Shown: positions 8,167 through 16,897, counted from the stretch's first letter. The stretch is DNA of 64,000 nt from Georgenia_A wangjunii (GCF_036421915.1 NZ_JAZGOM010000006.1), one strand, 5' to 3'. Notes: generated by a model not told the origin, from the sequence alone. Numbers and translations are program-made.

Positions 8167-8252
8167 TGCGCCGCTCGCGGGAAGGGTCGCCTGACGATGC
8201 GCCGCTCGCGGGAAGGGTCGCCTGACGGTGCGCCGCTCGCGGGAAGACCAGG
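8167..8252. repeat. 31-bp tandem repeat, about 2.7 copies
   Basis: Units begin with TGCGCCGCTCGCGGGAAG at 8167, 8198 and 8229, with one or two mismatches. They lie about 80-165 bases before the P-type ATPase start. Confidence 0.85.
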
Positions 8253-8318
8253 TGCGTCGCAGGCGGCGCCACGCGCGCGCAAGGGGCCTTCGCCGCCCGT
8301 CCTCGCCGGGGGCCGGGC

Positions 8319-8324
8319 TAGCGT
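8319..8324 (+). promoter_or_regulatory. -10 element of the P-type ATPase gene
   Basis: TAGCGT six bases before the ATG at 8331; leaderless spacing. Confidence 0.5.
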
Positions 8325-8330
8325 TGCCGG

Positions 8331-11108
8331 ATGAGCACCGTCGAGGGTCAGGGCACGCAGGCATGGCACACGCTGGCGCCCGACGACGTGGCCGGCGCGT
8401 TCGACGTCGACCCCCGCGCGGGCCTCTCCGCAGACGAGGCCGCGCGCCGCCTCGCCGACCACGGTCCGAACGCCCTCGCCGAGACGGCCGCGACGCCGAC
8501 GTGGCGCAAGATCCTTGGCCTCCTCACCGAACCGATGACCGTCGTCCTCATCATCGCGGCGGTCATCAGTGCCGTCGTCTCGCGGGAGCTCGAGACCCCG
8601 GTCGTCATCCTCCTCGTCGTCGTCTTCAACGCCGTCCTCAACCTCGTCCAGGAGCGGCGCGCGGAGTCGAGCCTCGCGGCGCTCCAGGACATGACGGTCA
8701 CCCGTGCCCGGGTACGGCGGGACGGGCGCGTCGTCCAGGTCGACGCCGAGGAGCTCGTGCCCGGCGACGTCGTCCTGCTCGAGGCGGGTGAGGTCGTGCC
8801 CGCCGACGGCCGCGTCCTGCGCGCGACCGGGCTGGAGGTCGAGGAGTCGGCCCTCACCGGGGAGTCCGTGCCGGTCGTCAAGTCGACGGCTCCCCTCCCC
8901 GACCCGGACGCGTCGACCGGTGACCGCACCGCCATGGCGTTCATGACGACCGAGGTCACGCGCGGCAGCGGCGTCATCGTCGTCACCGAGACCGGCATGG
9001 ACACCGAGATCGGTCGCGTCGCGGGCCTCCTCGGCGGGGCCGGCCGGGAGACGACGCCGCTGCAGCGCCAGATCGCCCACCTCGCCCGGCTCCTCAGCAT
9101 CATCGCCGGCGTCGTCGTCGCCGTCGTGTTCGTCCTCGGCCTTCTCCGCGGCGACTCGCTCGACGAGCTCTTCCTCACGGCGGTCTCGCTCGCGGTCGCC
9201 ACGATCCCCGAGGGGCTGACGGCGGTCGTCGCCTTCACCCTCGCCATGGGTGCCGCCCGGCTCGCGCGGCGGGGGGCGATCGTCAAGACGCTCTCCTCGG
9301 TCGAGACGCTCGGGGCGACGGCGCACATCGCGACGGACAAGACCGGCACGCTCACGCTCAACCAGATGACCGCGCGCGCCCTCTACGCCGAGCAGCGGCT
9401 CTTCGAGATCACCGGCGAGGGCTACGAGACCACCGGCGAGATCACCGTCACCGGCGACGGGCCGGCACCGGACATCCGCAACGCCCTGCTCGCCATGGCC
9501 CTGAGCAGCGACGCCGTCGTGCGCGACGGCGACGTCGTGGGCGACCCGACCGAGGCGGCGCTCGTCGTCCTCGCCGCGAAGGGCGGCCTCGACGTCGACG
9601 CCGTCCGCCGCGAGTGGCCGCGCGCCGCGGAGGTGCCGTTCGACTCGGACCGCAAGTACATGGCGTCCTTCCACCGGTGGAGCGCGGCACCGGGCGGGGC
9701 CGCGTCGCAGTGGGGCGAGGGGCTCGCCCCCGCGGACCGCAGCGGCGTCCGGCTCGTCGTCAAGGGCGCGCCCGACGTCGTCATGGACCGGTGCACCGAG
9801 CTCGACACCCCGCACGGCGCCGTGGCGCTCGACGCTGCGCAGCGCGAGCGCCTCGAGCGCCTCAACGCGGACATCGGTGCACGTGGCCTGCGGGTCATGG
9901 CGGTCGCGCAGCGCGAGCTCGCCGAGCGTGAGATCGAGCTCGACGACGGTGTCTCCCCCGACGAGCTCGACCCCCGGGTCGAGCGCCTCATGCTGCTCGC
10001 GCTCGTCGCGATCGTCGACCCGCCGCGGCCCGAGGCGCAGGTGGCGATCACCCAGGCGCGCGAGGCGGGCATCGCCGTCCACATGATCACCGGCGACCAC
10101 GTCCGCACCGCCTCCGCGATCGCGCACGACCTCGGCATCGAGGGCGACGCCGTCTCCGGCGCCGACCTCGACCACATGGACGACGACGAGCTCGCCACCC
10201 GCGCGGGCGACCTCGGCGTCCTGGCGCGCGTAAGCCCGGAGCACAAGATCAGGATGGTCGATGCGCTCCGCCGCGACGGCTCGGTCGTCGCGATGACAGG
10301 CGACGGCGTCAACGACGCCCCAGCCCTCAAGCAGGCCGACATCGGCGTCGCCATGGGGATCACCGGGACCGAGGTGGCCAAGGGCGCCGCATCCATGATC
10401 CTCACCGACGACAACTTCGCGACGATCGTCGCCGCCGTCCGCGAGGGGCGCGGGATCTACGACAACGTCGTCAAGTTCGTCCGCTTCCAGATCGCGACGG
10501 CGTGGGGCTTCGTCCTCATCTTCCTCGTCGCCGGCGTCGTCGGGATCGCCGGTGGCGCACCCTTCACGGCGCTGCAGATCCTCTGGGTCAACATCATCAT
10601 GGACGGCCCTCCCGCCATGGCGCTCGGCCTCGACAAGCCGGAGGAGGGCGCCATGCGGCGACCTCCCCGTCCGCCGCACGAGCGGATCCTCGGCAGGAGC
10701 CGCATCGGTCGGATCATGTTCTCCGCCGCCGTCATGGCGGCCGGCACGCTCGGGGTCCTCGCCCTCACGCCGGGCGAGGAGCCGACGTTCGGCGCGGCCA
10801 CGGAGGCGGGGACGCTCGCGTTCACGACGTTCGTCCTCTTCCAGGTGCTCAACCTGCTCAACGTGCGCAGCCGGGAGGGGTCGGCGTTCGGCCGGCAGAC
10901 CCTGACGAACCGGGCGCTGTGGATCTCCATCGCCGTCATCCTCGTGCTGCAGGTGCTCGTCGTGCACTGGGCGCCGCTGCAGGGCTTCTTGACGACGACG
11001 TCGCTCTCGCCGGCGCAGTGGGGCGTGGCCGTCGCCGTCGCGTCGTCGGTGCTGTGGGCCGAGGAGCTCCGCAAGGCGGTGAGCCGCTCGCGGAGCCGGG
11101 CGCGGTGA
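8331..11108 (+). CDS. P-type (P2, Ca2+/cation-type) ATPase
   Basis: 925-residue cation pump. In order: the N-terminal cation-ATPase domain (WHTLAPDDVAGAF...GLSADEAARRL), membrane helices, the actuator loop with LTGES (about 175-180), the membrane motif IPEGLT (about 295), the phosphorylation motif DKTGTLT (D336), the nucleotide-binding domain with KGAPD, the hinge MTGDGVNDAPALKQADIG (about 655) and a C-terminal helix bundle. Length and the PEGLT motif place it with P2A/P2B pumps, likely exporting Ca2+ or another cation; ion specificity cannot be read reliably. No dedicated regulator adjoins it. Confidence 0.92.
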   Translation: MSTVEGQGTQAWHTLAPDDVAGAFDVDPRAGLSADEAARRLADHGPNALAETAATPTWRKILGLLTEPMTVVLIIAAVISAVVSRELETPVVILLVVVFNAVLNLVQERRAESSLAALQDMTVTRARVRRDGRVVQVDAEELVPGDVVLLEAGEVVPADGRVLRATGLEVEESALTGESVPVVKSTAPLPDPDASTGDRTAMAFMTTEVTRGSGVIVVTETGMDTEIGRVAGLLGGAGRETTPLQRQIAHLARLLSIIAGVVVAVVFVLGLLRGDSLDELFLTAVSLAVATIPEGLTAVVAFTLAMGAARLARRGAIVKTLSSVETLGATAHIATDKTGTLTLNQMTARALYAEQRLFEITGEGYETTGEITVTGDGPAPDIRNALLAMALSSDAVVRDGDVVGDPTEAALVVLAAKGGLDVDAVRREWPRAAEVPFDSDRKYMASFHRWSAAPGGAASQWGEGLAPADRSGVRLVVKGAPDVVMDRCTELDTPHGAVALDAAQRERLERLNADIGARGLRVMAVAQRELAEREIELDDGVSPDELDPRVERLMLLALVAIVDPPRPEAQVAITQAREAGIAVHMITGDHVRTASAIAHDLGIEGDAVSGADLDHMDDDELATRAGDLGVLARVSPEHKIRMVDALRRDGSVVAMTGDGVNDAPALKQADIGVAMGITGTEVAKGAASMILTDDNFATIVAAVREGRGIYDNVVKFVRFQIATAWGFVLIFLVAGVVGIAGGAPFTALQILWVNIIMDGPPAMALGLDKPEEGAMRRPPRPPHERILGRSRIGRIMFSAAVMAAGTLGVLALTPGEEPTFGAATEAGTLAFTTFVLFQVLNLLNVRSREGSAFGRQTLTNRALWISIAVILVLQVLVVHWAPLQGFLTTTSLSPAQWGVAVAVASSVLWAEELRKAVSRSRSRAR

Positions 11109-11407
11109 CCGGCCCGGGCGCCGGCCCTGTCCCCCGCCTCGCCCCGCCTCCTCCCCAGTCTCCGCCCCCGCCCCGCCTCGCCTCCGCCTCACCTCCTCCC
11201 CTGTCTCCGCCCGCTGAGACCGCACTCTCCTGGGTGAGACCGCACCTCTGGGCACCGGTGCGGACCAGATGCGTGCGGTCTCACGACGGGCGACGGCGGG
11301 TGCGCCCCCGCGCGGCGGCGCGCAAGGGTGGGCAGCGCAGCGGCGCGCAAGGGTGGGCAGCGCGGCGGCGGACGGAATGGTCACCCGCCGGCGCACGTTG
11401 ATGTGGC
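11109..11407. other. 299-base intergenic region with three repeat types
   Basis: A C-rich tract of CCGCCTC-like units (11140-11212), a palindromic repeat (next entry) and two 25-bp tandem copies starting CGGCGCGCAAGGGTGGGCAG at 11316 and 11341. No gene seen. Confidence 0.6.
11215..11284. repeat. Dispersed palindromic element, copy 1
   Basis: TGAGACCGCAC occurs at 11215-11225 and, extended to GTGAGACCGCAC, at 11234-11245; the exact inverse GTGCGGTCTCAC is at 11273-11284. The 12-bp stem encloses 27 bases. A second element with the same arms and the same 27-base spacer lies at 45546-45595. Confidence 0.75.
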
Positions 11408-11824
11408 ATGACCCACAGCAACGACCCCGCCGTCGTCCGTCGCCTGCTCACGACGCCGGGCCGCTGGGCCGTGGTCGGCCTCTCCGCGAACCGGTCCCGC
11501 ACGGCGTACGGCGTCGCCGCGTACGTCCAGGACCTGGGGATGGAGATCATCCCCGTCCACCCCCGCGCCGAGGACGTGCACGGAGCCCGTGCCTACGCCA
11601 GCCTCGCCGACGTCCCGGGGACCATCGACGTCGTCGACGTCTTCGTCAACTCGGCCAAGGCGGGGGCGATCGTCGACGAGGCGGTCGCTGTCGGCGCGAA
11701 AGCCGTGTGGCTCCAGCTCGGTGTCGTCGACGAGGCCGCCGCGGAGCGGGCGATCGCGGCCGGGCTCGACGTCGTCATGGACACGTGCCCCGCGATCGAG
11801 GCACCGCGCCTCCACATCGGCTGA
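11408..11824 (+). CDS. CoA-binding (YccU-like) protein
   Basis: 138-residue single-domain CoA-binding Rossmann protein of the YccU type. The nucleotide loop is WAVVGLSANRSRTAYGVAAY (about 20-39), and the family hallmark strands IIPVHP, IDVVDVFVNS and VWLQLGV follow, ending in the conserved VMDTCPAIEAPRL with the Cys near position 128. The cellular role of these proteins is not well defined. It stands alone between the ATPase and a convergent acyltransferase gene. Confidence 0.88.
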   Translation: MTHSNDPAVVRRLLTTPGRWAVVGLSANRSRTAYGVAAYVQDLGMEIIPVHPRAEDVHGARAYASLADVPGTIDVVDVFVNSAKAGAIVDEAVAVGAKAVWLQLGVVDEAAAERAIAAGLDVVMDTCPAIEAPRLHIG

Positions 11825-11840
11825 GGGTCGGCCCGGCCCC

Positions 11841-13058
11841 TCAGCTCCGCCGGCGCAGGCCGCGCTCGATCGCCCGGCGCATGGGCAGCCCCACGCGCCG
11901 CTCGACGCCGTGGTGGATGAGCCACGCCGCCGTGACCGCGGCGGCGCAGGTGAGGAACAGCGTCGGCCAGCGCCCCAACCCCGGGTAGAGCTGCTGGATG
12001 AGCCACCACCCCCAGTGCTCGTGGATGAGGTACAGCGGGTACGTGAGCGCTCCGAGGGAGGCGAGCCAGCGCCACGGCAGGGCCCGGATCGGCGTGAGGG
12101 TGAGCACGGCCACCGCGGCGAAGCACCCGACGAGGACCGCGCCGACGACGGCCGGGACCGGCGTGAAGATCGTCTGGTCGGTGATCGAGGTGAGCTGCGC
12201 CGGGACGACCTCGCGCAGCGCGAGCGCGACGTTGCCCGCGATGAGCAGCCACGTCAGCGGCGTGTGTCCCTCGCGGTAGACGAGGTACAGCAGCATCCCG
12301 CCGGCGAACAGGGGCGCGTACCCGTGGATGAGGAACATCGAGGCGTAGTCCAGCTCCAGCCGTGCCGCCGCCTCGGCCGCGAGCGGCCACGCCGCGCAGA
12401 ACGCGAGCACCCGCCTGCGGGTGATGCCGATGGCGACGAGCACGACGACGAGCACGTAGAAGCGCAGCTCCGTCCAGAGCGTCCAGTAGACGCCGTCGAC
12501 GTGGTCCACCTCGAAGAGCGGGTGGACCATCGTGAGGTTGACCAGCGCCTGACCGACCGTGATGTCCTTGCCGTCCGGCCATACCCACAGCAGCAGGACG
12601 CTCGTGAGCACGACCGCCACCCAGTACGAGGGGTAGAGCCGCGCCACTCGGGAGGCGACCACCTGCGGCACGTCGCGCCCCCACGCCGTCATGAGGATCA
12701 TGAAGCCGGAGACGACGAAGAACAGCTCCGGCGCGAGCGAGGCGTAGATGACCCACGGCCCGAGGTCGCCGAAGAGGGCCCCCGGTTCACCGCCCCACAC
12801 CGTGCTCCACCTGACCGTGTAGTGGTAGAGCATCACCCCGGCGGCCGCGAGGAACCGCAGGCCGTCGATGCCGTAGAGACGGGCACGAGCGGGAGCCGCG
12901 GACGCGGTGGGCGCCGCCGTGGCGGCGGACGGCGCGGGCGGGCCGCCCTCGGCGGGTCGACGTGCTCCCGCGGCAGGACCGGGCACGCGTGCGGCGGCAC
13001 GGCCCGCAGGCGTCCCGCCCTCGCCGGGGGCGCCTCCGACCTCGGTCTGCTCAGCCAC
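11841..13058 (-). CDS. Acyltransferase family 3 membrane protein
   Basis: 405 residues. After a ~60-residue Ala/Pro-rich cytosolic segment come about ten membrane helices. YGIDGLRFLAAAGVMLYHY is the signature start of the acyltransferase 3 family, with the conserved Arg and the His eleven residues later; ELFFVVSGFMI and FYRRRxxRLYPxYW-like ASRVARLYPSYW follow. Such proteins O-acylate envelope sugars or lipids at the membrane. The start is the GTG at 13058, six bases after a TAGCGT -10 on the minus strand. It faces the CoA-binding gene with only 16 bases between stops. Confidence 0.88.
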   Translation of the reverse strand: MAEQTEVGGAPGEGGTPAGRAAARVPGPAAGARRPAEGGPPAPSAATAAPTASAAPARARLYGIDGLRFLAAAGVMLYHYTVRWSTVWGGEPGALFGDLGPWVIYASLAPELFFVVSGFMILMTAWGRDVPQVVASRVARLYPSYWVAVVLTSVLLLWVWPDGKDITVGQALVNLTMVHPLFEVDHVDGVYWTLWTELRFYVLVVVLVAIGITRRRVLAFCAAWPLAAEAAARLELDYASMFLIHGYAPLFAGGMLLYLVYREGHTPLTWLLIAGNVALALREVVPAQLTSITDQTIFTPVPAVVGAVLVGCFAAVAVLTLTPIRALPWRWLASLGALTYPLYLIHEHWGWWLIQQLYPGLGRWPTLFLTCAAAVTAAWLIHHGVERRVGLPMRRAIERGLRRRS

Positions 13059-13064
13059 TTCTCG

Positions 13065-13070
13065 ACGCTA
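13065..13070 (-). promoter_or_regulatory. -10 element of the acyltransferase 3 gene
   Basis: TAGCGT on the minus strand, six bases before the GTG at 13058. Confidence 0.5.
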
Positions 13071-13149
13071 ACGACAGCGGCGGGCAGCCGCCCGTCGGGG
13101 TCCCTCGCCAGCGCGCGGCGACCCAGCCGCGCAGGCGGGGGCTCGCGCG

Positions 13150-14130
13150 TCAGCCGATGCGGCGCGGACCCGCCTGCCAGGCCTCCCAGGCGCTGGCGAT
13201 GATCTCCTCGAGCCCGTTCTCGGCCTGCCACCCGAGGACGTCCTGGATCCGCTGCGCCGAAGCCACGAGCCTCGGCGGGTCCCCCGCCCGGCGTTCCGCG
13301 AGGTCGGGGGTGGCGTCGAGCCCGCTGGCCCTGCCGATCTCCTCGATGACCTCGCGCACCGAGGCCCCGGTGCCCGTGCCGACGTTGAAGACCGAGTGCT
13401 CACGCGCGTCGGAGCCGAGATAGTCCATCGCCGCGAGGTGGGCCTGGGCGAGGTCCCGCACGTGGATGTAGTCGCGGATGCACGTGCCGTCCGGCGTCGG
13501 GTAGTCCGTGCCGAAGATCGTCGGGCGCTCCCCCCGGGCGAGCCGGTCGAGGACCATCGGCACGAGGTTGAGCACGGCCGGGTCGCCGAGGTCCGGCCAC
13601 CCGGCGCCGGCGACGTTGAAGTAGCGCAGGCTGGCCGCGCGCAGCCCCCAGGCGCGGGCGGCGTCGGCGGCGAGCCACTCGCCGATGAGCTTCGTCTCGC
13701 CGTACGGGTTGATCGGCTCGGGCGTCGTGTCCTCGGTGACGAGCTCGACGTCGGGCATGCCGTAGACGGCCGCCGACGAGGAGAAGATGAGCTTGTCGGT
13801 CCCGGCGCCCTCCATCGCGGCGATGACGTTGGCCAGCCCCGTGACGTTCTGCTGGAAGTACCACGCCGGGCGCGCCACCGACTCCCCCACCTGCTTGCGG
13901 GCGGCGAAGTGGACGACGGCGGTGGCCCCCCGCTGGGTCATGATGTGCTCGAGCTGCTGCTGGGCGTCCGGCCCGGCGACGTCGAGCTCGAGGAGGGTCG
14001 CCTCCCCGATGCGCCCGAGCTCGCCGGTGGAGAGGTCGTCGACGACGACGACCTCCTCCCCCCGTTCGAGGAGCAGCCGGACCACGTGTGCCCCGATGTA
14101 CCCGGCTCCGCCGGTGACGATGACGCTCAT
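13150..14130 (-). CDS. galE: UDP-glucose 4-epimerase
   Basis: 326-residue extended short-chain dehydrogenase. NAD binds at TGGAGYIGAH (6-15); the catalytic Ser/Tyr/Lys set is the Ser run 117-119, Y143 and K147 in NPYGETK. It interconverts UDP-glucose and UDP-galactose in the cytosol, feeding the envelope glycans suggested by neighbouring genes. Length is typical. The ATG at 14130 follows a TAGGCT -10 by six bases. No other Leloir gene is adjacent. Confidence 0.93.
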   Translation of the reverse strand: MSVIVTGGAGYIGAHVVRLLLERGEEVVVVDDLSTGELGRIGEATLLELDVAGPDAQQQLEHIMTQRGATAVVHFAARKQVGESVARPAWYFQQNVTGLANVIAAMEGAGTDKLIFSSSAAVYGMPDVELVTEDTTPEPINPYGETKLIGEWLAADAARAWGLRAASLRYFNVAGAGWPDLGDPAVLNLVPMVLDRLARGERPTIFGTDYPTPDGTCIRDYIHVRDLAQAHLAAMDYLGSDAREHSVFNVGTGTGASVREVIEEIGRASGLDATPDLAERRAGDPPRLVASAQRIQDVLGWQAENGLEEIIASAWEAWQAGPRRIG

Positions 14131-14136
14131 GCGGCC

Positions 14137-14142
14137 AGCCTA
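14137..14142 (-). promoter_or_regulatory. -10 element of galE
   Basis: TAGGCT on the minus strand, six bases before the ATG; leaderless spacing. Confidence 0.55.
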
Positions 14143-14164
14143 TCGCCGGCGACCCGGCGGCTGC

Positions 14165-14692
14165 TCAGGACCCGAAGCCGGTGCGCTGCGAGCGGGCCGC
14201 GCGCAGCCGGGCGCCCTTGTCGGTGGCGGCCTGGCGCAGGTCCTCCTGGAAGCCGACCATGCGGCGGCGGACCTCGGCGTCGGCCTCGCTCGTGCCCGCA
14301 CCGATGATCCGGGCGGCGAGGAGTCCGGCGTTGCGCGCGCCACCGATGGAGACGGTGGCGACCGGGACACCCGCGGGCATCTGGACGATCGACAGCAGGG
14401 AGTCCATGCCGTCGAGCTGCGCGAGCGGCACCGGCACACCGACGACCGGCAGCGGGGTGAGCGAGGCGAGCATCCCGGGCAGGTGCGCCGCACCACCCGC
14501 GCCGGCGATGACGACCCTCAGCCCGCGGTCGGACGCGCTCCGCCCGTACGCGACCATCTCCTCCGGCATGCGGTGCGCGGAGACGACGTCGACCTCGACC
14601 TCGATGCCGAGCTCCCCGAGCACGTCGGCGGCGGCCTTCATGACCGGCCAGTCCGAGTCCGACCCCATGACGATCCCCACGACAGCGCTCAT
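14165..14692 (-). CDS. purE: N5-carboxyaminoimidazole ribonucleotide mutase (PurE, class I)
   Basis: 175 residues. The substrate phosphate loop GSDSDWPVM (10-18) and the catalytic histidine H40 in SAHRMPEEM mark class I PurE, which rearranges N5-CAIR to CAIR in purine synthesis. The loop GAGGAAHLPGM is also intact. The ATG at 14692 is preceded by AGGAGG at good spacing; upstream codons are not supported. purK, which makes its substrate, lies upstream on the same strand, separated by a 256-base repeat-bearing gap. Confidence 0.94.
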   Translation of the reverse strand: MSAVVGIVMGSDSDWPVMKAAADVLGELGIEVEVDVVSAHRMPEEMVAYGRSASDRGLRVVIAGAGGAAHLPGMLASLTPLPVVGVPVPLAQLDGMDSLLSIVQMPAGVPVATVSIGGARNAGLLAARIIGAGTSEADAEVRRRMVGFQEDLRQAATDKGARLRAARSQRTGFGS

Positions 14693-14820
14693 CGCCGCCT
14701 CCTCTTCTCGTGTGCCCATCTCACCAGCATCCCGCGTGTCCCGAGAGGCCGGCCTCACCTCTTGCCGTGGTCAGGTGTCCGGGGCGTCCGGGCGTCCGGA
14801 CGTCGCGGGACCCGGGCGCC

Positions 14821-14850
14821 GTACGCTGACGCATCCCGCGTCAGACGTAC
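14821..14850. terminator. Hairpin downstream of purK
   Basis: GTACGCTGACGC pairs with GCGTCAG-A-CGTAC around ATCCC: twelve base pairs with one bulged A. It lies about 100 bases after the purK stop. There is no T-tract on either side. Confidence 0.4.
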
Positions 14851-14923
14851 CCGGACCTGGGCGTCCCGGTCCCGGGCGCCCCTGGCCCGGGCGCCCCGCA
14901 CCCGGGCGTCGCGGACCCGGGCG
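14849..14923. repeat. 15-bp tandem repeat, five copies
   Basis: Five units of exactly 15 bp ending in CCGGGCG (consensus about YCCCGGACCCGGGCG) run between purK and purE. Differences are limited to the first eight positions of each unit. Confidence 0.8.
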
Positions 14924-14948
14924 CCCCGACGCTCGGGGCAGCCCGCGT

Positions 14949-16085
14949 TCACGCGTCGCCGTGGAGGAGCGCGACGGCCCCGCGGGCGGCGTCCCGTGCC
15001 AGCGTGAGGTCCGGCCCGCTCACCGTCACGTGCCCGAGCTTGCGCCCGGGACGCACCGCCTTGCCGTACAGGTGGACCTTCGCGTCCGGGAACCGGGTGA
15101 AGACCTGCGGCAGCGCCTCGGTCGGGTCCTCCAGCGCGCTGCCGAGGAGGTTGACCATGACGCTGACGGCGGCGCGCGGCGCCGTGTCCCCGAGCGGGAG
15201 GTCGAGGACGGCGCGCAGGTGCTGCTCGAACTGGCTCGTCACCGCGCCGTCGATCGTCCAGTGGCCGGAGTTGTGCGGTCGCATGGCGAGCTCGTTGACG
15301 GCGAGCCGTCCGCCGTCCAACTCGAACATCTCGACGGCGAGGACGCCGGTGACGTCGAGCCCTTCCGCGATCCGCACGGCGACGGCGGTGGCCTCCTCGG
15401 CGAGCTCGGGCGCGAGCCCGGGCGCCGGGGCGAGGACCTCGGCGCAGACGCCGTCGCGCTGGACGGTCTCGACGACGGGCCACGCGCGGACCTCCCCGCC
15501 CGGCCGGCGCGCCACGAGGACCGCCAGCTCGCGCGTGAAGGGCACGAGCGCCTCGGCGAGCAGCTCGTCCCCCGCGGCGAGGTCGCCGATCCAGTCGGCG
15601 GCCTCTTCTGCGGCGCGGACGACGCGCACGCCCTTGCCGTCGTAGCCGCCGCGCGCGGTCTTGACGACGACGGGCCAGCCGACGTCGTCACCGAAGCGGC
15701 GCAGCGCGTCCGCGTCCGGGACCGCCGCCCACCGCGGGCTGGGGACGCCGAGATCGGTGAGGCGGCGCCGCATGACGATCTTGTCCTGGGCGTGGGCGAG
15801 CGCACCGGGGCCGGGGCGCACGGCGACGCCGTCGGCCTCGAGGGCACGCAGGAGGTCGCTCGGGACGTGCTCGTGCTCGAAGGTGAGCACGCTCGCGCCG
15901 TCGAGCAGGGCCCGGACGGCCCCGTCGTCGTCCGCGCGCCCCACGGGGGCGTCCGGGACCACCTGAGCGGCCGAGCCGTCCGCGGCCTCGACGAGGGCAC
16001 GCACGTGCACGCCCAGGCCGATCGCCGCCTGCTGCATCATCCGGGCGAGCTGGCCGCCGCCTACCACTGCCACAACTGGTCGCAC
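14949..16085 (-). CDS. purK: N5-carboxyaminoimidazole ribonucleotide synthase (PurK)
   Basis: 378-residue ATP-grasp enzyme making N5-CAIR from AIR, bicarbonate and ATP. The N-terminal VVGGGQLARMM marks PurK; ATP-grasp elements include VVKTARGGYDGKGV (about 150-163), ELAVLVARR and MRPHNSGHWTIDG (about 265-277), a strong PurK signature. The start is GTG 16085: it places the Rossmann strand at the terminus and follows a TAGGCT -10 by eight bases. It precedes purE and is divergent from the gtrA-like gene, as in M. tuberculosis (Rv3275c-Rv3277). Confidence 0.94.
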   Translation of the reverse strand: MRPVVAVVGGGQLARMMQQAAIGLGVHVRALVEAADGSAAQVVPDAPVGRADDDGAVRALLDGASVLTFEHEHVPSDLLRALEADGVAVRPGPGALAHAQDKIVMRRRLTDLGVPSPRWAAVPDADALRRFGDDVGWPVVVKTARGGYDGKGVRVVRAAEEAADWIGDLAAGDELLAEALVPFTRELAVLVARRPGGEVRAWPVVETVQRDGVCAEVLAPAPGLAPELAEEATAVAVRIAEGLDVTGVLAVEMFELDGGRLAVNELAMRPHNSGHWTIDGAVTSQFEQHLRAVLDLPLGDTAPRAAVSVMVNLLGSALEDPTEALPQVFTRFPDAKVHLYGKAVRPGRKLGHVTVSGPDLTLARDAARGAVALLHGDA

Positions 16086-16093
16086 GGGGGGTG

Positions 16094-16099
16094 AGCCTA
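16094..16099 (-). promoter_or_regulatory. -10 element of purK
   Basis: TAGGCT on the minus strand, eight bases before GTG 16085. It is eight bases from the oppositely oriented gtrA -10, so the two promoters must overlap. Confidence 0.55.
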
Positions 16100-16106
16100 G
16101 TGCGGG

Positions 16107-16112
16107 TAGCCT
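16107..16112 (+). promoter_or_regulatory. -10 element of the gtrA-like gene
   Basis: TAGCCT six bases before GTG 16119; only 33 bases separate the two divergent start codons. Confidence 0.55.
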
Positions 16113-16118
16113 GCGAGG

Positions 16119-16694
16119 GTGAGTTCGTCCCACGCAGCGGAGCAGACCGGGGAGGACCGGGCCCCCGCCGCCGCGACGGTCCCCGGTGAGCCTGCCGCCC
16201 TCACGGCGGAGGCCGTCGGCGCGCGCGTGGTCGCCGGGGCCCGCTGGTTGCGGTGGCGCAAGCAGCTCATCGAGCTCCTGCAGTTCGGCACGGTGGGCGG
16301 CATCGCGTTCGTCGTCGACGTCGGCCTCATGAACCTCCTGCGGTTCGGGCCCGGCGAGATCCTCGGCCACAAGCCGCTCACCGCCAAGGTCATCTCGGTG
16401 TGCGTCGCGACGCTCGTCGCGTGGATCGGCAACCGGTACTGGACGTTCTCCGAGAAGAAGCGGTCCTCCCCCACCCGCGAGCTCGTCATGTTCCTGCTCG
16501 TCAACGCCGGCGGGATGCTCGTGGCGGTCGGCACGCTCGCCGTCTCGCACTACGTCCTCGGTTTCACGTCCCCGCTCGCGGACAACATCGCGGCCAACGG
16601 CGTCGGCCTCGTCCTCGGCACCGCGTTCCGCTACGTCTGCTACCGCTACCTCGTCTTCACGGGCGACGGCGCAGAGACCAAGCCTCTCGTCTGA
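16119..16694 (+). CDS. GtrA/DPMS-family membrane protein
   Basis: 191 residues: a variable 45-residue N-terminus, then four membrane helices with the family motif near the first (LLQFGTVGGIAFVVDVGLMNLL, abbreviated here to FGTVGGIAF) and WIGNRYWTFSEKK after the second. GtrA proteins are thought to move or flip polyprenyl-phosphate sugars for envelope glycan synthesis. It starts with a leaderless GTG and is divergent from purK, matching the position of Rv3277 in M. tuberculosis. It may serve the GT2 enzyme near 4 kb, but that is inference. Confidence 0.88.
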   Translation: MSSSHAAEQTGEDRAPAAATVPGEPAALTAEAVGARVVAGARWLRWRKQLIELLQFGTVGGIAFVVDVGLMNLLRFGPGEILGHKPLTAKVISVCVATLVAWIGNRYWTFSEKKRSSPTRELVMFLLVNAGGMLVAVGTLAVSHYVLGFTSPLADNIAANGVGLVLGTAFRYVCYRYLVFTGDGAETKPLV

Positions 16695-16735
16695 GCCGCC
16701 CGGGTCGACGACGTCGCCAACCTGGCCGGAAGCGG

Positions 16736-16897
16736 GAGAAAGACTGCGGCTGCGTGGCGGGCCTGGCGGGAGCCGCGAGGAACAGGCGGCGGATGGAAGC
16801 CGACACTCGCTGGAAGCCGAGGCGGGGGCCGAGAAAGACTGCGGCGGCGTGGCGGGCCTGGCGGGAGCCGCGAGGAACGAGCGGCGGATGGAAGCCG
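16736..16897. repeat. 67-bp direct repeat pair
   Basis: 16736-16802 and 16831-16897 are copies with three mismatches, starting GAGAAAGACTGCGGC and ending GGATGGAAGCCG. They lie between the gtrA-like gene and the convergent histidine kinase gene. Confidence 0.85.

Larger units (their letters stand above)
7950..8330. other. Repeat-rich 381-base intergenic region
   Basis: No gene supported. It holds five GTCCCC copies right after the LCP stop (7962-7991), imperfect copies of GGGCAGCTCGAGGCGC near 8088-8140, the 31-bp tandem repeats listed next, and the ATPase promoter at its end. Confidence 0.6.

Noticed and set aside
4854..11396. Very long stop-free frame on the minus strand under the LCP and ATPase genes
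   Set aside because: It is a mirror of GC-rich codon use on the plus strand: the translation is Arg/Asp/Gly/Ala-rich without any recognisable domain, while the plus-strand genes have complete family motifs.
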